A stretch of DNA of 64,000 nt from Syntrophomonas sp. (GTDB lineage Bacteria; Bacillota; Syntrophomonadia; Syntrophomonadales; Syntrophomonadaceae), in NCBI GenBank assembly GCA_016841425.1, contig JAENZE010000014.1, forward strand, positions 1 to 64,000. Reading direction: 5' to 3'. Each line of letters opens with the position of its first letter. Position 1 is the first letter of the stretch. This document shows positions 48,822 through 58,649 of this stretch, in pieces. The notes beneath the pieces are model-generated. The model ran no database searches. It worked only from the letters and a program-made list of their open reading frames with translations, and was not told where the DNA came from. The translations under genes and the position numbers were made by a program.

Positions 48822-51800
48822 CTACTTGAATCTTATAATTTTGTTTCCATTTATGAGTGCCTTGAGCTTTTGTCTTAGCTGATCAATATACTTATCTACA
48901 TCCTGCTCGGTTTCCAGCTTATGATGTACTGCCAGTTCTTTATATTCCAGTACATGAAAGGCTGGTTCTTTAACTTCAGTTTTACCGCTATGATCTTTTT
49001 CCTTATTCCTGGTGATAGCCTCATCGATTTCGGCCTGCACCTGATCCCTATAAGTCGTGCTCTGTACTATGGCCGCATCCAGGCGCTCAAAATTCTGGCT
49101 ATTCTCTATATAGTGATATTTTTCCGTATACCACTTTTCGATTTTCTCCCGGAAATGCTGCTGTTGCTGTTCACTCAGACCGTAAGAACCTGCTGCACTT
49201 ATTAAAACATCATGGTCCTGCTGAACAGCAGCCCTGCTCGCATTTTTCTTTTCCTGCAGCAGTTCATCAAAACGCTTCTCCAGCCAGGCAGTCAGGTCGG
49301 GAATTTGAATAATTTTCTTATATGGTGCCGGATCATCAATAATAGCCTGGAGTTCAGCAGTTTTACTGATAAATTCGTCTTCCTGCAGATAGGTCCGATT
49401 GGTATTGATACGCTTTATCATGTCCAGACCTTTATCAAATATATCCTTTTGATTGGCAAAGAAACCCTCTACCAACCTCATATCTTCATCCCAATCCAGA
49501 AGGTCATCCTGATATTCTTTAAGTTTACCCAGCAGAATTATATGATCATTTTTGCAGTGTTCTATTTCTTTAAATATAGACAAACCCTGTTCGATCAAAG
49601 CTTCACCCGGATATTCTTTCCCTTTATACTGGCTAAGATATTTCTCATGCAGCTCCAGGCTCTTTTCCCTGAATTTGTCCAACAGGTAGTTTATCAGTCC
49701 ATCTTCATCCACCGGTAGGTTTATTTCATTGAATAGTTCTTTACTTAGTTCACGCGCTACCTTGAGCTGTTTTTCATCTATACTGATCCGTTTTTTTATG
49801 ATAAGTTTTTCTACTTCCGTCTTTTTACGCAGATAGGCTGGAATATTCTGATCCGCAGGTTCCAGGTAGCTGCCCTGGTAAAGCAGTCGCAATTTTTGCT
49901 GCTTAAAAAGTCGAGCTATTAATCCGGCTATATCGATTTCCCGCCAGCCATAGGGATCGGTTTCAAATTTATCCAGCAGGTTTTTCATGGTGATCTGTAA
50001 ATGCTTGGCATCCTGCAGATCTATATATGACATAATTTCTTCTGAGGCCAAATGATTAGGATCTGAACTCTGCCCCATCAGAGTGATTTGCTCTATTTCC
50101 GTGTTAAGAATTTCCCTTATATCATTATCACTATCCAGAAACTCAGTGATATAAGGAAGTTTAAAATATACGCTTTCAACCAGTAATTTAAACCCGCTGT
50201 TAATGCGTTCTCTGGAGTTCGAACCGGAAGGTTCTATTTTTTCGCCGCTGGCATAATAGGTACCCTTAATAATAGCCTCTTGCAACATGTTTTTCGCTCT
50301 TTTCCTGCGTTGGGCGGCTTCCTCTTGTTTCTCAATAACTATTTTCTTCAGGCTGGCGGGCATATTCTCCTGTTTTTTAACTTTGTCAAAACGCTCAATC
50401 TTTAGAGCTTCCTGCATCTCTTCAAAATAATCACTGTAATCGTCCAAACGAATGATCAGATCGTTGCTTCCCGCAGAAGCCATTTTGAGCTCAGCTTCAG
50501 CTGCGTCATAGTCATCAGAGGCCCGGGTAAGCAGCCGCAGTCCAATTCGAGCAGTCTGGTTGCCCAGGTTACTTTCATCTATTTTCCGGTTGAAAGGAAT
50601 CGGATAACGTTTATTATACTGATACTTCTGGTCATCATAGATATCATTAAAAATATATTTGCCAATAGCATCAACAACAGCAGAAACATCAATCAGCGTG
50701 TTTTTTATTTCCCGATTGACATCCTGTTCATCATCAGTTAAGAAGCGGTACTCATCCGCATTTTTCTGGACATAATTCTGGGATATCAGCCGGTTCAGGG
50801 ACTGTTTGATGGCAGTCTTGAGGATCAATTTATCGTCATTTATACTGGAAAGCATGAGGGTGGCAATGTTATCCAGATTAGCTGGAATATCGCCAATATA
50901 TCGTATTAAAAAGAGCAGTTTCAATACATCAACATCATAAGGTTCAAGTCCGTATCCCTGGCTGGCACTCTCTGCTGAACGAGTAATAACCCGCTGGATG
51001 CTTCCATCTAGAAATTCGTGCACGGAGTCGTAAAAAGAGTGAAAAGGAACCAGGACTCCCGGTTCATAGTCAGCCACTTTCTTGGCGGCATCCTGGAAGG
51101 CAGACAGCATGGAACGTTCCCCTTCAGATAAGTGTTTTCCGCTGGCTCCATGCCGCCGTATCTGGTTAAAGACCTCCTGCAAGAGTCGAAATTGATAAGG
51201 TACAAAGGGATAAGTGGCTATGAACTCTTCCTCACTATTGTAGCCCTGGAGATCCAGAACGGTTCCTTCGGAAAAATGAATCAGGTTTTTTAATACGGCT
51301 GAATTTTCATGGTAAATGAGACTCAGTTTATCCTTACCAAAGTCGTTTTTTTCTAAAATCCTTTTCTTTATAACCTCATCTACCGATGCGGAAGATAAAC
51401 TTAATCTGGTTTTGAAACGACCCTGTATCTTGGAGAAATCGTTACCTTTTACAGGGGTAACCGAGTCAATATCCTCCTGAGAGGTAACGATAACCCAGGC
51501 TTTACCTTTACAGTGTGTCCCCAGATCCTCGGCTACTGTCTGCAAATTGATCATCAGGTCGGTATCATCCCCAATATACTGTCCGATTTCATCTACCAAA
51601 AATACCAGGTGAAAATTCTTTCCCTTACTATCTATATAATCTTTAACATCTCTAGCAAATTGTTCGATGCTGATATTAGGACCGTTATTATGATTAAACC
51701 AGTTTCTGGCACTTTGTTCTGACATCCCGGTGCTTTTGATTAAGGCTTCAACTACAGCATCCTCATCAAAAAGAAAACAGCTGCGACGGTCCAGCCAGGG

Positions 51801-52379
51801 TTCTCCTTTTACCGAGGCAAAAAAGTCCTGGTATTTTTCCAATACCCCTTCCTTGCTCAGATATTTTTCTAACTCTGCAACTTTTAGGTCGTCACCATAA
51901 TAACCCAGGTGGTCGTAAAACACCTTGACAAACACTTTTAAAATCGCATGTTTATCTGTTTTTATTCCCATGGGGCTTTTAGAATCGATGTTAAATAAAA
52001 TGGTCTCAGATTGTAAACGGGCTGTGCGCTGCATATCAGCATAGACTACGGAATCCGCTACCTTTTCCTCAAATAATTCAATCGGCTTTCGGCCTTTTAT
52101 TTCTTTATTCTCTAACAGATATGAAAGTATTTTGAGAAAGTGCGATTTACCTGAACCAAAGAATCCGGAAATCCACACTCCCATTTCATCGGTAAATCCG
52201 TCTATACCTTTTTGATAGTTTTGATAAAATAGGGAAAGCCGTTTTGAAAGTTCCCGGGTAACTACGTATTCCTCTAATTCCTGAAAACGAGTTTCTTCAT
52301 CATCCTGAGCTACCTTTATAACCCCTCTGATTTCCCTAGTGATACTTTTGTTGAACATTTCCCCAACCAGCATTGCCAT
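48822..52379 (-). CDS. brxC: BREX type 1 ATPase BrxC
   Basis: This 1185-residue protein is a STAND/AAA-type P-loop protein with Walker A ISGFFGSGKSHFLK at ~68-81 and the LVDEIGQYIG Walker B region at ~259-268. Long helical and coiled regions follow, ending near residue 1185 in LKALINGNKII. BrxC (DUF499/PglY-like) is essential for BREX. It follows brxB by 15 bp. Confidence 0.92.
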   Translation of the reverse strand: MAMLVGEMFNKSITREIRGVIKVAQDDEETRFQELEEYVVTRELSKRLSLFYQNYQKGIDGFTDEMGVWISGFFGSGKSHFLKILSYLLENKEIKGRKPIELFEEKVADSVVYADMQRTARLQSETILFNIDSKSPMGIKTDKHAILKVFVKVFYDHLGYYGDDLKVAELEKYLSKEGVLEKYQDFFASVKGEPWLDRRSCFLFDEDAVVEALIKSTGMSEQSARNWFNHNNGPNISIEQFARDVKDYIDSKGKNFHLVFLVDEIGQYIGDDTDLMINLQTVAEDLGTHCKGKAWVIVTSQEDIDSVTPVKGNDFSKIQGRFKTRLSLSSASVDEVIKKRILEKNDFGKDKLSLIYHENSAVLKNLIHFSEGTVLDLQGYNSEEEFIATYPFVPYQFRLLQEVFNQIRRHGASGKHLSEGERSMLSAFQDAAKKVADYEPGVLVPFHSFYDSVHEFLDGSIQRVITRSAESASQGYGLEPYDVDVLKLLFLIRYIGDIPANLDNIATLMLSSINDDKLILKTAIKQSLNRLISQNYVQKNADEYRFLTDDEQDVNREIKNTLIDVSAVVDAIGKYIFNDIYDDQKYQYNKRYPIPFNRKIDESNLGNQTARIGLRLLTRASDDYDAAEAELKMASAGSNDLIIRLDDYSDYFEEMQEALKIERFDKVKKQENMPASLKKIVIEKQEEAAQRRKRAKNMLQEAIIKGTYYASGEKIEPSGSNSRERINSGFKLLVESVYFKLPYITEFLDSDNDIREILNTEIEQITLMGQSSDPNHLASEEIMSYIDLQDAKHLQITMKNLLDKFETDPYGWREIDIAGLIARLFKQQKLRLLYQGSYLEPADQNIPAYLRKKTEVEKLIIKKRISIDEKQLKVARELSKELFNEINLPVDEDGLINYLLDKFREKSLELHEKYLSQYKGKEYPGEALIEQGLSIFKEIEHCKNDHIILLGKLKEYQDDLLDWDEDMRLVEGFFANQKDIFDKGLDMIKRINTNRTYLQEDEFISKTAELQAIIDDPAPYKKIIQIPDLTAWLEKRFDELLQEKKNASRAAVQQDHDVLISAAGSYGLSEQQQQHFREKIEKWYTEKYHYIENSQNFERLDAAIVQSTTYRDQVQAEIDEAITRNKEKDHSGKTEVKEPAFHVLEYKELAVHHKLETEQDVDKYIDQLRQKLKALINGNKIIRFK

Positions 52380-52394
52380 CCCTCCACAACTCGT

Positions 52395-52970
52395 CTACTT
52401 TATTAACTGAAAAGCACGATAGTAATTATCATCATTAAAACGATTAAACAGCCTTAAGGATTGTCCATCGTAAGTTCCCGGGAAAAACATAATAACGGGT
52501 ACCCGGTCCAATACATGGAATAAATTATTTAGTATATTATGCGAACGCATAAATGGATAAACTTTACCTACTCCGGTTATAAAAACTACATCACCGGGTT
52601 TCTGGTCATATTCCATTCTGGCAATATATGCATCAGGGCTGGCGATATTGGCCAGGGCCTCAAAAAGCCTGTCCCTGCCTTTATTCGCCTCCATCTCAGC
52701 TACCTGATCAATAATGTTTTTATCTCGTGCAATATCCAGTAGGATTTCAAACAGGTCATATTCTATGATCCTACGGTTGGAAGCTTCAAAGCTAAACTCT
52801 TTTTTAATATGCTTCACGTAGTCTCGGACCAGGAGTTCTTCGGCAGGATCATAATCAAATATGTAAAAACCGATTTCATTTCCCAGCCCTTTATTCTGAA
52901 TAAAAGCCTCTGATTGAATTTTAGGTATAATCTGATCCAGGCGTTCTTTTATATTTGGCATGTTCAACAT
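52395..52970 (-). CDS. brxB: BREX type 1 BrxB (DUF1788)
   Basis: The 191 residues match the DUF1788 family: KERLDQIIPKIQSEAF at the start, FYIFDYDPAEELLVRDYV, DVVFITGVGKVYPFMRSH and VIMFFPGTYDGQSLRLF. BrxB is a small partner needed by type 1 BREX. It begins 9 bp after brxA. Confidence 0.92.
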   Translation of the reverse strand: MLNMPNIKERLDQIIPKIQSEAFIQNKGLGNEIGFYIFDYDPAEELLVRDYVKHIKKEFSFEASNRRIIEYDLFEILLDIARDKNIIDQVAEMEANKGRDRLFEALANIASPDAYIARMEYDQKPGDVVFITGVGKVYPFMRSHNILNNLFHVLDRVPVIMFFPGTYDGQSLRLFNRFNDDNYYRAFQLIK

Positions 52971-52979
52971 CTCCTAGTA

Positions 52980-53582
52980 TTATATTGTTATGCCCAGAGA
53001 TTTTAGCAGAGCAAGTTCCCCCGCTGCCTCTATATACCGGATTACATCAGTATCAAGCCCAGGTCTGTGCAGGGTACAACCATCGCGATCATCCAGTATG
53101 CCGGCTTCGGTGAGCATTCTTAGCAATACCTGTTTTAATTTCTTGATAGTATCGTCTCGCCAGCGGGCAACGTCTTCGCTTTGCTCCCGTTTTTCCAGGA
53201 AAAACTCGTTCATGTCCTTTTTATCCAAGGCCAGGTTATTGGCAGCAAATTTTTCTCCGACAACCTCGTTTACGAATTCCATTACAAGTCGATTGGACTT
53301 CACAATGGCATAAAGGTTAATAATTTTTGCAGTTTCAGAAGGTTTTTCCAGCAGGTACTGCAGCATGTTTTCATCTAGTACCTGTAACCTTTTCAGTGCT
53401 GCTCTTACCCTTTTGGGTATACTTTTTTCCGTTGCATATTGGAAGAGATTATTATTTATTACCTCTTCCAGTATTTCTTTATCATTTAATCCGTTCAATT
53501 TAAGTCTTGCCACCTGCCTGGTTTCATAAAACAGAAAAGGCTCTCCGGTTAAGGAGGCATTGTATTTCAAGGTTTTTTTCAC
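52980..53582 (-). CDS. brxA: BREX type 1 BrxA (DUF1819)
   Basis: This DUF1819 protein, ~200 residues long, is a small DNA-binding helical protein: KYNASLTGEPFLFYETRQVA near the start, later QYLLEKPSETAKIINLYAI and VVGEKFAAN. The frame is open to a GTG at 53591, but I choose the GTG at 53582. GGAG lies 8 bp before it, whereas only one base separates GGAG from the earlier GTG, and family members start close to the KYNA motif. It is the first gene of the BREX core; the CoiA-like gene ends 67 bp upstream. Confidence 0.9.
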   Translation of the reverse strand: MKKTLKYNASLTGEPFLFYETRQVARLKLNGLNDKEILEEVINNNLFQYATEKSIPKRVRAALKRLQVLDENMLQYLLEKPSETAKIINLYAIVKSNRLVMEFVNEVVGEKFAANNLALDKKDMNEFFLEKREQSEDVARWRDDTIKKLKQVLLRMLTEAGILDDRDGCTLHRPGLDTDVIRYIEAAGELALLKSLGITI

Positions 53583-53649
53583 CGCACACACTCCGAATTA
53601 TTTTTATATGGTCAATCACCCTTTTTATTATAGCTTACTCTCTTGCCTA

Positions 53650-54792
53650 TCAGCCATTTCTCAAACAGTTCTTACAGGTTCCTATTCGCACATTTAGATT
53701 ATCAATTACGGGCATTTCACTGCTTTCTACCATTCGACCACAGATTTTGCATTCAAATAACCCGTTTAAAGGATTCGAGAAGCTGTTTCCCCAGCTGTTT
53801 GATTCATATGAGTCAGTTTTTTGCTTGTCTGTATTGTTATTTTTAGGCTTATATGTTAATGAAACTGGATGACTTTTTTTCTGAGCCGACCTTCTTTTTT
53901 CTTCTTCTTGTTTTATGATCTGTTGCTGCCTCTCAAAATCATCATTAAGGACTTTCAAAACCCTCTTAGCCTCTCTGTATTGTTCTCCCAATACTTTCTC
54001 TTCTTCAAAATACCATACTATCCCCAAATGCTTCGTGAGGTTAAATGTTACGTCATGTAATTTACCGGATACAACTTCACGGTAATCGTGCAGAGTAGTG
54101 CATGATGCTTTATTAGTTAGTGCCCTTACTATTTTTAGAAGCTCATTATTTATATCCAAATACATTAAGGAACCCAGTGAACTCAAGTCCGTGGGCAGAG
54201 AACGCCTAAGTCTTCCCTTAACAATTTTTTCATACCAGTCACCTATATAGAACTTATCTATGCCTGTTGTTTGTATGAGGAGATTATCTGGGAAGTTTAC
54301 TTTTAAATAACCGTCCTGTTCATTATATCGTTCGGCTGAGATAAGCCAATTTGATTTAATAATGTTTTCTTCATAAAAATCTATCTTGTCTTGAATTTGC
54401 TTTTTCTTTTCTAATCCACAATAGAAATTAACTGCCCAATTGACATCTTTATCAAAACTAAGAAACACATCTGTTATAAGTCCGGGCGTGTGTTGGTATT
54501 CTATCTCTACTCTCCATTTATCGCCATACTTGGTTTGCATGAAGTCATACAGCATTTTTTTGCCTAACATATGTTCTTCGGATTCATGATTCCCAGGACA
54601 ATTACTATAGTGCTTATGTGCAAAATGATGGATCATTACCGGACCGAACTTGCATATTATTGGTTCCTTACAAATTGGACATAGAGCTTTTGCATTACAC
54701 ATGTCTCTAAATTCTTCTTTGCGGTTGTCCCACTGTTTATCGGTGGATATTACTTTTTCTCCATTCAATAATGCTGTGAGCATAATACTCAT
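53650..54792 (-). CDS. CoiA-like protein with N- and C-terminal zinc fingers
   Basis: This 380-residue protein begins with a CoiA-type zinc finger (CPICKEPIICKFG near 38-50, then HHFAHK near 55-60) and a nuclease-like core (SEEHMLGKKMLYDF near 71-84, GLITDVFLSF near 104-113). A Lys/Gln-rich linker follows, then a final zinc ribbon FECKICGRMVES ... GTCKNC. CoiA family proteins act in competence and are predicted PD-(D/E)xK enzymes. It is the first gene ahead of brxA in the same direction, so it may be an accessory BREX gene. I see no BrxR/WYL regulator. Confidence 0.65.
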   Translation of the reverse strand: MSIMLTALLNGEKVISTDKQWDNRKEEFRDMCNAKALCPICKEPIICKFGPVMIHHFAHKHYSNCPGNHESEEHMLGKKMLYDFMQTKYGDKWRVEIEYQHTPGLITDVFLSFDKDVNWAVNFYCGLEKKKQIQDKIDFYEENIIKSNWLISAERYNEQDGYLKVNFPDNLLIQTTGIDKFYIGDWYEKIVKGRLRRSLPTDLSSLGSLMYLDINNELLKIVRALTNKASCTTLHDYREVVSGKLHDVTFNLTKHLGIVWYFEEEKVLGEQYREAKRVLKVLNDDFERQQQIIKQEEEKRRSAQKKSHPVSLTYKPKNNNTDKQKTDSYESNSWGNSFSNPLNGLFECKICGRMVESSEMPVIDNLNVRIGTCKNCLRNG

Positions 54793-55144
54793 CCTATTCC
54801 ATGCTTAGTAAATAACCATCTGTAGGTACTAAATATTACAGAACAGCTGGTTAACACTATATAATGCCATTTTCCACATTATAATGTTTTCTCTCTTTAT
54901 TTACCAAATTCCTCTATATTGCCGAATCTGCGAGATTATTGTTATCTTTCCAGTAAGAAAAATGAAAAAGATTTTATATCAGTAATACATTGTATTAGAT
55001 GATAAATTGACTATCAGAGAAAATTTCTTCCATTCTGCAGATATGCTGTATAGTTTCATATTCTAATTAACCTACAGAAAGAATTGAAAAAAATAACCAG
55101 GAGCCTATAAGTATGCTCTTGGCTATTTTTATTATGTTATAAAC
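54793..55144. other. AT-rich intergenic region upstream of the CoiA/BREX unit
   Basis: I see no gene in these 350 bases. The AT-rich composition and position make it the likely place for the promoter of the minus-strand CoiA-BREX transcript. A pair of complementary strings (gagcctataagtatgctc, 55101-55118) forms a hairpin followed by a T-rich tract that could end plus-strand transcription. Confidence 0.45.
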
Positions 55145-55534
55145 TCATTTATGTACCCAGTTTTCTTTTTCGAATACATCCTTAATCTTTTTATAAACTT
55201 CTCCCGGTGTTGCAGAATAGACTCGATGAATCCCTTTTTCGAACACCCGTTCGTTCTCGCTGATTATACTTGGGGATATCATTGAATCAACAAATCTCCC
55301 AATTATTGAGTCCGCTAAGTATACTCGGGTTAGTCCAACATCTTGTTTGGGGGCTGGGAATAATATTAGGCCGGCATATGTGCATGCTGAACATAATTTG
55401 TCGACTCGAACATCTGTGAGTCTGCCTATCTCAAAAAAGGTTTTAAGCTCATCCCTGGTAAATAATCTAAAATCTTCACCAGCATCCACCAAGTCCTGGG
55501 CCAATTTTACTGCTCTTGTGTAGTCATTTGCCAA
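55145..55534 (-). CDS. Hypothetical protein
   Basis: The 129 residues form a mixed alpha/beta protein with RLFTRDELKTFFEIGRLTD and ENERVFEKGIHRVYSATPG segments and no recognised family. An AGGAGG site lies before the ATG. It follows the HTH gene by 105 bp on the same strand and may be its partner in control of the island. Confidence 0.55.
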   Translation of the reverse strand: MANDYTRAVKLAQDLVDAGEDFRLFTRDELKTFFEIGRLTDVRVDKLCSACTYAGLILFPAPKQDVGLTRVYLADSIIGRFVDSMISPSIISENERVFEKGIHRVYSATPGEVYKKIKDVFEKENWVHK

Positions 55535-55639
55535 TGCACAAAGACCTCCTTCATTATTTAATTTGTTTAAGCTATCTAAACGGGTCGTAATATTTGTGCA
55601 ACTGTGAAGGAGTGTTTCCCCGATATAAATGAATTCATC

Positions 55640-56047
55640 TCATGAGTGTTTGTACTTATTTTCACCATGCCTTTTTAGCAAATATTTCCATTCATCGTTG
55701 TCCCTTTTCTCTAATTCATTCAATTTTTCTTTCAAATACAACGTTTTTTTATAAGGGCCACCGTATTTTTTCTCAAAAAACGCTATTTCATCACTTAGAA
55801 TATCTAATTCGTCATCCCTGTTTATTTTTTGATGTTGGCCATGTTCTTCGCACCACATCCTTACGACATCCGTTACTGAAATAAGTTCATCCGTTTGAGC
55901 ACGCCACATAACATTCTCGTCAATACTTATCGCCACAGGAGTTATTATCTTGATGTCCATAAAACGCCCTTGGGAGATCCACAGAAATATCGTATTTTCT
56001 GAAACCCCGAAATACTTAGCTAATTCCTGCACTTTATATCTGCGCAC
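55640..56047 (-). CDS. Small HTH (MerR/excisionase-like) DNA-binding protein
   Basis: Residues 3-30 make a MerR/excisionase-type helix-turn-helix (VQELAKYFGVSENTIFLWIS). The rest is charged and helical, ending EKRDNDEWKYLLKRHGENK. At 135 residues it is longer than typical Xis proteins. It could be the recombination-directionality factor of the island or a regulator of the downstream defence genes. GGGAGAG precedes the ATG. Confidence 0.6.
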   Translation of the reverse strand: MRRYKVQELAKYFGVSENTIFLWISQGRFMDIKIITPVAISIDENVMWRAQTDELISVTDVVRMWCEEHGQHQKINRDDELDILSDEIAFFEKKYGGPYKKTLYLKEKLNELEKRDNDEWKYLLKRHGENKYKHS

Positions 56048-57145
56048 ACTCTCCCCTCCATTCTTACTTTCTCGTCATAATTACTTCTATGAGTATACCT
56101 ATTAAATTCAACCATGTCAATATTTGTCTTATTTGTTAATATTTTGTCATATTTTACTCTATTCTGGTTAATAAGTGTCTGTATTGCATATTTTTCTGTT
56201 TTACAATAGGGAGCATTCCTGTAATGCTTAACATAGGTCTTTGAAAAAAGAGACGCCGTTCAATACAATTGAAACCCCAACGAAAGCATTACCCTAAAGG
56301 AACTGAAATAGCCGAGCTGTTGTTGGAAGATAAAGCCGCTATGCTCCCTCTACCGACCAAACCTTTTGATATTGGGTCGTACAATAAATACGCAAAGTCC
56401 GTTATGACGGCAATTTTTATTCAGCTTCTCCACAGGTAGTTGGTAAAGAGATAGACATAAAACTGGGGGTACATCAGGTTGATATTGTTAATGAGCAATA
56501 TCAGTAAGACACAAGCGACTGTATGGTCAGGAACAGAAAATAATGGACTGGCCTGCCCTATCTTAGTACCTTAGCCAAAGGCCCAATGCCTTGAAATACA
56601 CCGGCAATATATACACCTGGTCTAGGGCCTGCTATGATGTTTTTCCTGAAAGCAGGTGAGTACAGATGAAAGAACTGATTAAAGACTACTGCAAGCAATT
56701 GCGCTGGGGAAACCCTAGTAAAAAACTATCCCGATATTACAGCGGATACCCATGAAAAGTTTCTGGTTAAACTTTTGGAAACGGAAGTGAAAAGACGAGA
56801 GTTAAACCGTAAAAATCGCACAGAGCCAGCTTCGATGTCATTAAAACCTTTAATGGCTATAGCCTTGATCATATAGAAATACCAGCTTCTATCTCGGTAG
56901 ATGTTTTGAAAACTGCCGCATTGCTGAAAAGAAAGGAAAATTTGATACTTTACGGACCGGTAAAACCCATATGGCTACCGCCATCGGGGTGGAAGCATGT
57001 AAGCAAGGAAAGAGGTGCCAAAAATATTTCTCTCTTACCATTTCATACTAGAAGTCTTGTCTGGCTACTGAACTGCAAATGGTGCTACAACATCATAAAA
57101 TGTAATATGTATCCTACCTCAAAGGTAGGATCTAGCTTATTTGCC
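56048..57145 (+). pseudogene. Decayed IS21-family element (istA and istB scraps)
   Basis: At ~56270-56480 the plus strand keeps a piece of the IstA transposase (KHYPKGTEIAELLLEDKAAM, then LPTKPFDIG and YNKYAKS). At ~56666-57070 it keeps pieces of the IstB ATPase: MKELIKDYCKQLRWG, ITADTHEKFLVKLLETEVK, and a Walker-A-like LILYGPV followed by a frameshift into a KTHMATAIGVEACKQG sequence. Frames are broken at several points and no terminal repeats are clear. The first ~200 bases are AT-rich and empty. Confidence 0.75.
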
Positions 57146-57814
57146 CTATTCGAAAACCACGTCTAATCTATCTACTACTGCTATATCCGAGTTATAGACG
57201 GTAATTTTAATAATCAGGCTTTTTCCATTTTCCCAAACTACGCGACTCCCGTCTTTCATTACAACACAGGATATTGTGTAAAGCAGACATTTGTATCTAG
57301 GTATATTCCAATCCGATTTTGCAAACTGGCAATCAAATGGCTCAGGTCCACCCCAAAGATGTTCGCCATGTGCACCGAATGCTTCGAGTATACGGGTTAC
57401 GACCTTTGCGGGATAATATCTGTTTCCCCATTTATTGAATCCTTCTTCCATTTGCGTAATAGCTTTATCGCGTATATTTTCCCATATGGTTACAGGCCGC
57501 TCAAGCTTAAACTCGTCGGCAAGCCACTCTAAGTCTCCTACCGTCATAGAATCGTATTCATTCAAATATTCATCGTTATCTCCCATAATAATATCTACTT
57601 TTTCTTCATTTACTGAGACATGGCCGCTTCTTTTTAAGTAACCTTTATCTGTAATGAATAGAGTGTATGGCTGTTTAAAGTCTACAAAAGTTTTATTATT
57701 TAATTGGCAGTTTTCATACCCATGAACATATGACACTTGGGACGATTCCGCATACTTTCTCAGAAGAGTAATTAGTCTTTGGGAATAATAAATATAATCT
57801 TGATTATTTTTCAT
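57146..57814 (-). CDS. Hypothetical protein
   Basis: The 222 residues have no recognised domain. The N-terminal part (IYYSQRLITLLRKYAESSQ) is helical, and the C-terminal part is beta-rich with WGGPEPFDCQFAKSDWNIP and a VWENGKSLIIKITVYNSD segment. It starts after GGAGATG and lies between two IS21 remnants, so it may be a passenger gene of the island. Confidence 0.55.
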   Translation of the reverse strand: MKNNQDYIYYSQRLITLLRKYAESSQVSYVHGYENCQLNNKTFVDFKQPYTLFITDKGYLKRSGHVSVNEEKVDIIMGDNDEYLNEYDSMTVGDLEWLADEFKLERPVTIWENIRDKAITQMEEGFNKWGNRYYPAKVVTRILEAFGAHGEHLWGGPEPFDCQFAKSDWNIPRYKCLLYTISCVVMKDGSRVVWENGKSLIIKITVYNSDIAVVDRLDVVFE

Positions 57815-58649
57815 AATCTGACATCTCCTTTGATTTTAATTGATTTGGATTTATCCAGTATTAATGCATAAATAAATTAAATATTAATCACTATTCACCT
57901 CCTCAAGGCATTTCAAAACAAAAAAACAAACTAAGCGAATATATGTATACTAATAAAAGAAAAATTAGAAAATCAAGTAATTTTTGAATTAAGTTAAGGC
58001 AAAAATGTTAACGGTTGTTAAAGATAAATCGTTCCTCCCAAGTCTAAGCCCAAAGGAGATAGCATTATGTAGGTTACCCCAGGATGACTGGCAAAAACTG
58101 CCCGCCCGATAGTAAACACGAATATATTTAGATATCCAGATGGCTTGATCTATCTCGAACTTCAGTCTTGAAGAAATGGAACAGCTACTTGGAAGTAAGA
58201 AAGACCAGGAGCAATAAACTTGATAAACATTATGAGCTAATCAGGTCCTGGTTAATCAGATTTCCGGACATGACCAGCGCTCAGGTTTTGGACTGGTTGC
58301 GGGAACGAAAGATAGATGAAGGCGTTAGCGAAGAACAGTCAGAAACTACGTTAATTGAGTGAGAGAGGAGTGTGGTATTCCCCAAGTTAAATACATACGG
58401 TAATACGAAACACTTGACGAATTATCTACCGGGCTGCAAATGCAGATGAATTTTGGACAAATCACCTTACGCAGTTAATAATAAAGGAATCGTGGGAAGT
58501 TGGTGCCCCATTATGCGATTCCTAGCCAAATATATCACTTATGTAGGGCCGCTCCTCAATTAAGAGGAGGCGGCTCTATCGCATCTATAATTTGTGCTCT
58601 ACTTCTCGGACTCTTGCAGAAGTATTATTGTATAACGTCTTATTATCCT
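57815..58649. other. Intergenic region with IstA N-terminal remnant
   Basis: Apart from the IstA fragment at 58168-58362 the region holds no gene I can support. The first ~200 bases are very AT-rich and probably carry the promoter of the minus-strand hypothetical gene. Confidence 0.5.
58168..58362 (+). pseudogene. Second IS21 IstA fragment (N-terminal HTH part)
   Basis: The frame reads KWNSYLEVRKTRSNKLDKHY and then SWLIRFPDMTSAQVLDWLRE, which matches the N-terminal region of IS21 IstA transposases. It ends after 64 codons, where a full transposase has ~400-500. Confidence 0.7.
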
